In this document: positions 59,308 through 64,000 of the stretch, one piece after another | How the letters are laid out: each line of letters begins with the position of its first letter | Position numbering within the stretch: position 1 is the stretch's first letter | Assembly: GCA_021204905.1 (NCBI GenBank) | Contig: JAJPYN010000019.1 | Span: 1-64,000 of the forward strand | DNA: 64,000 bases | Source of the DNA: Prevotella sp. | Lineage (GTDB): Bacteria > Bacteroidota > Bacteroidia > Bacteroidales > Bacteroidaceae | Reading direction: 5' to 3' | Notes under the pieces: generated by a model | Seen by the model: the letters and a program-made list of their open reading frames with translations, nothing else | Told to the model about the DNA's origin: nothing | The model's database searches: none | Position numbers and translations under genes: made by a program

Positions 59308-60372
59308 ATGGAATTACTATTACAGCCTCTCGGTCTGCCGGGAGAGGAAGAGCGTCCGATGGTGATTGCCGGTCCGTGTAGTGCGGAGACGGAGGAGCAA
59401 GTGATGAGCGCCGCCCGCGGTTTGGCGGTGAAAGGTTGCCGGATGTTCCGCGCCGGAGTATGGAAACCGCGCACCAAACCGGGCGGCTTCGAGGGCAACG
59501 GCGAGAAAGCCCTGCCGTGGCTGCAACGCGTGAAAGAGGAGACTGGTATGCTCACGGCAACGGAGGTGGCTACGCCCGAACACGTGGAGCTTGCCTTGAA
59601 GTACGGAGTGGATATTCTTTGGATTGGCGCACGCACCTCGGCTAATCCCTTTGCCGTACAAGCTCTGGCAGATGCATTAAAAGGCGTAGATATTCCGTTG
59701 CTTGTAAAAAACCCCGTCAACCCCGACATAGAATTGTGGATTGGCGCGTTGGAGCGGTTTAATAATGCGGGCATCAAACGGCTCGGCGTGATTCATCGCG
59801 GTTTTTCGGCATACGACAAGAAGATCTACCGCAACCTGCCGATGTGGCACATACCTATCGAGTTGCACCGCCGTTACCCCTCGCTGCCTATCCTCTGCGA
59901 CCCGAGTCATATCGGCGGCAGACGCGACCTTATTGCCCCTCTCTGCCAACAAGCGATGGATATGGGCTTCGACGGACTGATTGTTGAGGCGCACTGCAAC
60001 CCCGACGAGGCATGGAGCGACGCTTCGCAGCAGATCACGCCCGACGTGCTGGCTTATATCCTCTCGCTTCTTGTCGTTCGTTCCGAGACGGTTACTACGG
60101 AGAATATCACCGGGCTGAGGCAGCAGATTGACGAGCTGGACGACCAACTGATGAACCTCCTGTCAAAACGAATGCGCGTCTGCCGGGAGATAGGGCAGTA
60201 TAAAAAGGAACACAATATGACCGTCGTGCAAGCGGGGAGGTACAACGACATCCTCTCGCGTCGCGGCGTGCAGGGTTCGCTATGCGGCATGTCGCCCGAG
60301 TTCACCACGCACATCTTCGAGCTGATTCATGAGGAGAGCGTGCGCCAACAGATAGAAATCGTCAATAGATAA
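59308..60372 (+). CDS. bifunctional DAHP synthase / chorismate mutase
   Basis: Joins the entry step of the shikimate pathway to the chorismate-to-prephenate step. Start at MELLLQPLGLPGEEERPMVI (59308), directly after AGAAAGGAGA; total 354 residues. Residues about 15-265 are a type I-beta DAHP synthase (IAGPCSAETEEQ, KPRTKPGGFEGNGEK, LVKNPVNPD, LCDPSHIGG). Residues about 270-354 are an AroQ chorismate mutase (GLRQQIDELDDQLMNLLSKR, CREIGQYKKEHNM). The mutase domain may serve as the regulatory part, as in Bacillus. Fusion in this order is common in Bacteroidetes. Confidence 0.95.
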   Translation: MELLLQPLGLPGEEERPMVIAGPCSAETEEQVMSAARGLAVKGCRMFRAGVWKPRTKPGGFEGNGEKALPWLQRVKEETGMLTATEVATPEHVELALKYGVDILWIGARTSANPFAVQALADALKGVDIPLLVKNPVNPDIELWIGALERFNNAGIKRLGVIHRGFSAYDKKIYRNLPMWHIPIELHRRYPSLPILCDPSHIGGRRDLIAPLCQQAMDMGFDGLIVEAHCNPDEAWSDASQQITPDVLAYILSLLVVRSETVTTENITGLRQQIDELDDQLMNLLSKRMRVCREIGQYKKEHNMTVVQAGRYNDILSRRGVQGSLCGMSPEFTTHIFELIHEESVRQQIEIVNR

Positions 60373-60380
60373 ACGCGGTT

Positions 60381-61163
60381 ATGAAAATACTTGTTTTAGG
60401 TGCCGGGAAGATGGGTTCTTTCTTCATAGACCTGCTTTCCTTCGATCATGAAGTGGCGGTTTACGAGAAAGATGCCCGCCGAATGCGCTTTACTTACAAC
60501 TGCCAACGCTTCTCCGACCTTGCCGAAATAGACAAGTTCGAGCCGGAGATGGCGCTCAACTGCGTTACGCTGAAATACACCACAGCCGCTTTCGACGAGG
60601 TGTTGCCGCACCTTCCGCCGACGTGCATCATAAGCGACATAGCCTCCGTGAAAACCGGGCTGAAGGATTATTATGAAAAAACGGGGCGCCGCTACGTGTC
60701 GACCCACCCGATGTTCGGACCCACTTTCGCCAACATCCACCAACTCGCCGACGAGAACGCCATTATAATCAATGAGGGCGATTTTATGGGACGCTGCTTC
60801 TTCAAAGAACTTTACAGCCGGATGGGGCTCAACATCTACGAATACACTTTCGACGAGCACGACAAAACCGTGGCGTATTCGCTGAGTATACCGTTCGTCT
60901 CGACGTTCACTTTCGCCGCCGTTATGAAGCCGCAAGATGCGCCCGGGACAACGTTCAAACGCCACATGGGAATAGCGAAAGGCGTGCTCAGCGAAGACGA
61001 TTATCTCTTGCAGGAAATTCTTTTCAATCCGCACACCCACGACCAAGTGGCGGGCATACGAAGCGAACTGAAAGAACTTCTCGACATCATCGACTGTAAG
61101 GATGCCGCGCGGATGAAGGCTTACATCGACAAGATACGCCGCAACGTAAGGCAACAGAAGTGA
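60381..61163 (+). CDS. tyrA: prephenate dehydrogenase
   Basis: Oxidatively decarboxylates prephenate to 4-hydroxyphenylpyruvate. The 260-residue protein opens with MKILVLGAGKMGSFFIDLLS (NAD site GxGxxG) and has STHPMFGPTFAN (catalytic His region) and a C-terminal helical dimerisation domain. It carries no ACT or mutase domain. Starts 8 bp after the DAHP synthase gene; the next gene begins one base after its stop, so all five genes 57-62 kb could share one transcript under the attenuator. Confidence 0.94.
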   Translation: MKILVLGAGKMGSFFIDLLSFDHEVAVYEKDARRMRFTYNCQRFSDLAEIDKFEPEMALNCVTLKYTTAAFDEVLPHLPPTCIISDIASVKTGLKDYYEKTGRRYVSTHPMFGPTFANIHQLADENAIIINEGDFMGRCFFKELYSRMGLNIYEYTFDEHDKTVAYSLSIPFVSTFTFAAVMKPQDAPGTTFKRHMGIAKGVLSEDDYLLQEILFNPHTHDQVAGIRSELKELLDIIDCKDAARMKAYIDKIRRNVRQQK

Positions 61164-61164
61164 T

Positions 61165-62109
61165 ATGTTCGCGGCAATCCTGTTGTTCATCCTCACGTTC
61201 GCGGAGCTTAATTGCGAGAACCTCTTCGACACGTTCGACAACCCCGAGAAGGCTGACGAGGAATTCACGCCCGACGGCATTTATAACTGGACGTTTCAGC
61301 GATATTGGCGGAAGATTACGAACATCGGCAAAGAGATCCTTTCCTGCGGAAGGGAGGTTGACGGCAGCCCTACCCTCGCCGATTTTATTGCCTTGACCGA
61401 GGTGGAGAACGACTCGGTGATGTTCGACCTTACGCGCCGCTCCATCCTCCGCAACGCCGGCTACGAATATATCATCACCGACGGGCCCGACGTGCGCGGA
61501 ATTAATGTGGCGCTGCTTTATTCGCCGGCCTCGTTCAAGCCGATCAATCATCATTCCATCCGCATTAAACCCCTGCCGAAGATGCGTGCCACGCGCGACA
61601 TACTCTACGTCTCGGGCCTCATCCCCGACGACGACACGCTGCATATCTTCGTTGTGCATGCTCCGAGCCGGCTCGGGGGCGAATACAAGACGCGGCCCAA
61701 CCGCCAGCACGTGGTGAAACGCCTCGCCGAAGCCGTCGACAGCCTGCGCGCAATTTCGCCCGAAGCGAACATCATCATCGCCGGCGATTTCAACGACCCG
61801 CCCGACGGTCCTTCGCTCGAGCAACTCATCGAGCGGCAACTTACCGACATCTCCGCCGAAGCGCAAGGCAGCAACGGCGCGGAAGGGTCGTACAAGTTTA
61901 AAGACGAATGGTCCACCATCGACCACGTATTCGTCAGCGCACCCCTTCTGCCCGGCGCCGACTGCATCATCAACGACATCGACCCGCTGCTCGTCGATGA
62001 CAACACCTACGGCGGCCGCAAGCCCAACCGCACCTTCACGGGCATGCGCTGGACAAACGGTTTCTCCGACCATCTGCCGCTCGTGGCGCACATCCGCATT
62101 AAGGAATAA
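61165..62109 (+). CDS. endonuclease/exonuclease/phosphatase-family protein
   Basis: A 314-residue protein with a short hydrophobic N-terminus (MFAAILLFILTFAELNCENL), followed at once by the fold's first Asn-Glu motif (NCENLFDTFDNPE). Further motifs are IALTEVENDSVMFD (metal-binding Glu), IFVVHAPSRLGGEYKTRPNR, IIIAGDFNDPPDG (Asp-x-Asn) and FSDHLPLVAHI (Asp-His). All catalytic positions appear intact. Probably exported; substrate could be DNA, phospholipid or another phosphoester. Its position after tyrA is probably not functional. Confidence 0.9.
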   Translation: MFAAILLFILTFAELNCENLFDTFDNPEKADEEFTPDGIYNWTFQRYWRKITNIGKEILSCGREVDGSPTLADFIALTEVENDSVMFDLTRRSILRNAGYEYIITDGPDVRGINVALLYSPASFKPINHHSIRIKPLPKMRATRDILYVSGLIPDDDTLHIFVVHAPSRLGGEYKTRPNRQHVVKRLAEAVDSLRAISPEANIIIAGDFNDPPDGPSLEQLIERQLTDISAEAQGSNGAEGSYKFKDEWSTIDHVFVSAPLLPGADCIINDIDPLLVDDNTYGGRKPNRTFTGMRWTNGFSDHLPLVAHIRIKE

Positions 62110-62247
62110 AGGCCTTCGCGCAGGCTGCGAAAACGCGGCGCGGCATTATTTTGCGCACAAGAAATATCGGTGTGCAATTCCATGTAAAAATTGCATAATA
62201 TTGGTTAAAACGCCGGCAGCCCAACCGCAAGGACAACCGTTCGTAAC

Positions 62248-62255
62248 TACCTTTG
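62248..62255 (+). promoter_or_regulatory. possible -7 box for ffh
   Basis: TACCTTTG only 7 bp before the ffh ATG at 62263. If used, the transcript would be nearly leaderless. No TTTG at the standard distance is obvious, so support is modest. Confidence 0.35.
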
Positions 62256-62262
62256 TGAAGCT

Positions 62263-63597
62263 ATGTTCGAAAACTTATCCGACAGATTAGAGCGTTCGCT
62301 TAAACTGCTTAAAGGCGAAGGCAAAATCACTGAAATAAACGTTGCGGAGACGCTCAAAGAAGTGCGGCGCGCGCTCATCGATGCCGACGTGAACTATCGC
62401 GTGGCGAAGACTTTCACCGACACCGTCAAAACAAAGGCGCTGGGTATGAATGTGCTCACGGCCGTAAAGCCCGGGCAACTGATGGTGAAGCTTGTTCACG
62501 ACGAGCTGGTTTCTTTAATGGGCGGCGAGGCTGTCGGGCTGCAACTTGTCAGTCGTCCGAGCGTTATAATGATGGCGGGCTTGAACGGTGCGGGCAAGAC
62601 GACGATGTGCGGCAAACTCGGGCTTTTGCTTAAAGAGAAGCAACATAAAAAAGTGTTGTTGGCCGCGTGCGACACGTTCCGTCCGGCGGCAGTGGAGCAG
62701 TTGCGCGTGCTGGGCGGGCAGGTAGGTGTGGAGGTATTCAGCATTGATAACGCTACCGACCCCGTTGCTGTGGCACTTAATGCAATCAAAGAGGCGAAAG
62801 CGAAAGGTTACGATACGGTAATTGTCGACACCGCAGGCAGGCAAGCCGTCGACGAGGAACTGATGCAGCAGGCAATGGACATAAAGAGTGCGGTTACCCC
62901 CGACGAGTTGCTCTTTGTCGTTGACGCTATGACGGGACAAGACGCAGTGAACACCGCAAAAGAGTTCAACGACCGTCTCGATTTCACCGGTGTGGTACTC
63001 ACCAAGCTCGACGGCGATAGTCGCGGCGGCGCGGCACTCTCAATACGGCAGGTGGTCGACAAGCCAATAAAGTTCATCGGCACGAGTGAGAAGCCCGACG
63101 GAATAGACGTGTTCCATCCCTCCCGCATGGCGGACCGCATACTCGGCATGGGTGATGTCGTCTCTCTTGTGGAGCGTGCACAGGCACAATACGACGAGGA
63201 GGAGGCGCGGCGGTTGCAAAAGAAACTGCTGAAGAACAAGTTCGACTTCTCCGACTTCTACAACCAAATCCAACAAGTGAAGAAAATGGGCAACCTGAAA
63301 GACCTCGCGTCGATGTTGCCCGGTATGGGTAAGGCGTTGCGCGATGTCGACATAGACAACGACGCGTTCAAGAGCATCGAAGCCATCATACTCAGTATGA
63401 CGCCGAAAGAGCGCTCTCACCCCGACATTCTCAACATCAGCCGCAAACAACGTATCGCACGCGGCAGCGGCACATCAATCGATGATGTCAACCGTCTCAT
63501 CCGACAGTTCGACCAGACGCGCAAGGTGATGAAGATGGTGGCGGGCGGCAACGTGAAGAACGTCATGCGGCAGATGCGCGGCGGACGACCGAACTAA
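62263..63597 (+). CDS. ffh: signal recognition particle protein
   Basis: GTPase that binds 4.5S RNA and signal sequences and targets ribosomes to the membrane. The 444-residue protein has the N domain ([20 protein letters not shown]), the G domain with P-loop [17 protein letters not shown], the insertion-box region [27 protein letters not shown] and [14 protein letters not shown], and the Met-rich M domain ([36 protein letters not shown]). Length is normal. folD begins 31 bp downstream. Confidence 0.97.
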   Translation: MFENLSDRLERSLKLLKGEGKITEINVAETLKEVRRALIDADVNYRVAKTFTDTVKTKALGMNVLTAVKPGQLMVKLVHDELVSLMGGEAVGLQLVSRPSVIMMAGLNGAGKTTMCGKLGLLLKEKQHKKVLLAACDTFRPAAVEQLRVLGGQVGVEVFSIDNATDPVAVALNAIKEAKAKGYDTVIVDTAGRQAVDEELMQQAMDIKSAVTPDELLFVVDAMTGQDAVNTAKEFNDRLDFTGVVLTKLDGDSRGGAALSIRQVVDKPIKFIGTSEKPDGIDVFHPSRMADRILGMGDVVSLVERAQAQYDEEEARRLQKKLLKNKFDFSDFYNQIQQVKKMGNLKDLASMLPGMGKALRDVDIDNDAFKSIEAIILSMTPKERSHPDILNISRKQRIARGSGTSIDDVNRLIRQFDQTRKVMKMVAGGNVKNVMRQMRGGRPN

Positions 63598-63628
63598 TCC
63601 CTTTATCTTTTCCGACAACCAAACAATT

Positions 63629-64000
63629 ATGACAATAATCGACGGCAAACAGACAGCGGCAACCATCAAGCAGGACATCGCGAAAAAAGTGAGCGGGATA
63701 GTTGCGCGCGGCGGCAAACGCCCTCATCTCGCGGCGGTGCTCGTGGGACACGACGGCGGCTCGGAGACATACGTCAGAAACAAGGTGCGTGCGTGCGAGG
63801 AGTGCGGATTTCAGTCGTCGCTAATTCGCTATGAGGAGGACGTAACGGAGGAGGAGTTGCTTTCTTGCGTTGACAAACTGAACAATGACGCGTCCGTTGA
63901 CGGCTTTATCGTGCAGTTGCCCTTGCCGAAACATATCAACGAGCAACGTATCACGGAGGCAATCTCGCCCGACAAGGATGTTGACGGCTTTCACCCGGTC
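63629..64000 (+). CDS. folD: methylenetetrahydrofolate dehydrogenase/cyclohydrolase (3' end outside window)
   Basis: Interconverts 5,10-methylene-THF and 10-formyl-THF, the latter being the substrate of PurU at 1383. The first 124 codons are present: [20 protein letters not shown], then the signatures [20 protein letters not shown] (with catalytic Lys) and [16 protein letters not shown], and [12 protein letters not shown] at the edge. The NAD(P) domain lies outside the window. Likely co-transcribed with ffh. Confidence 0.95.
   Translation, partial: MTIIDGKQTAATIKQDIAKKVSGIVARGGKRPHLAAVLVGHDGGSETYVRNKVRACEECGFQSSLIRYEEDVTEEELLSCVDKLNNDASVDGFIVQLPLPKHINEQRITEAISPDKDVDGFHPV

Noticed and set aside
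1..64000. tRNA, rRNA, tmRNA, SRP RNA and transposase genes
   Set aside because: Looked for T-arm GTTCGA-type signatures, known RNA cores and DDE/serine/tyrosine recombinase motifs; none was convincing in this window.

Overview
The window reads as chromosomal DNA of a Bacteroidetes species, most likely order Bacteroidales; family and species cannot be fixed from sequence alone. Reasons: a fused aspartate kinase/homoserine dehydrogenase, the pheA / aminotransferase / DAHP synthase-chorismate mutase / tyrA cluster, pheT next to yebC, LemA next to an M48 protease, DUF4890 and DUF4738 families, lipoproteins with Cys close after a hydrophobic stretch, a subtilase with a C-terminal domain like a type IX secretion signal, and recurrent promoters of the Bacteroidetes type (TTG or TTTG, about 19-20 nt, then TAnnTTTG). 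Base composition is fairly GC-rich. No rRNA, tRNA, transposase, prophage or convincing CRISPR array was seen.

Layout. 1-13.6 kb: rpsP (cut by the window start), a hypothetical gene, purU, then a minus-strand run GHL10 glycosidase-like / yebC / pheT, a FAD dehydrogenase, thrA and htpG. 13.8-24.3 kb: a membrane coiled-coil protein, the subtilase, a SlyD-like isomerase with aroC, a probable small RNA, pyrK-pyrD, an XRE regulator, a 1 kb gene-free repeat region, holA and an HSDR_N protein. 24.3-31.9 kb: PiT phosphate transporter, LemA/M48 pair, hpf, a two-component system and a PHP hydrolase. 32-39.5 kb: a compact copper ATPase, a Cys-tailed Spy-like protein, a lipoprotein, an unusual fused phosphoglycosyl transferase, galE, a remnant of a restriction-modification enzyme and a 56-residue lipoprotein. 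39.7-50 kb: dedA, glnS, mltG, then lon-tgt-lptG-DEAD helicase. 50-57 kb: a five-gene YbhGFSR/TolC-like efflux operon with a divergent AraC regulator. 57-64 kb: the aromatic amino acid operon, a secreted endonuclease/phosphatase-like protein, ffh and the start of folD.

Most notable: (1) a textbook ribosome-mediated attenuator ahead of pheA, with a 19-residue leader peptide carrying four Phe and four Tyr codons in a nine-codon stretch and mutually exclusive antiterminator and terminator hairpins; (2) a repeat family with at least nine copies, all intergenic, including two full copies of exactly 118 bp with long terminal inverted repeats, two half copies of exactly 85 bp, and two loci where a GTTGAAAC-headed 38-bp unit is tandemly arrayed next to the terminal motif; (3) a polytopic WecA/MraY-like domain whose catalytic residues are nearly all replaced, fused to an intact monotopic sugar-phosphate transferase; (4) a copper P-type ATPase that lacks most of its nucleotide-binding domain; (5) a candidate about 96-nt small RNA with its own promoter and terminator, downstream of aroC.
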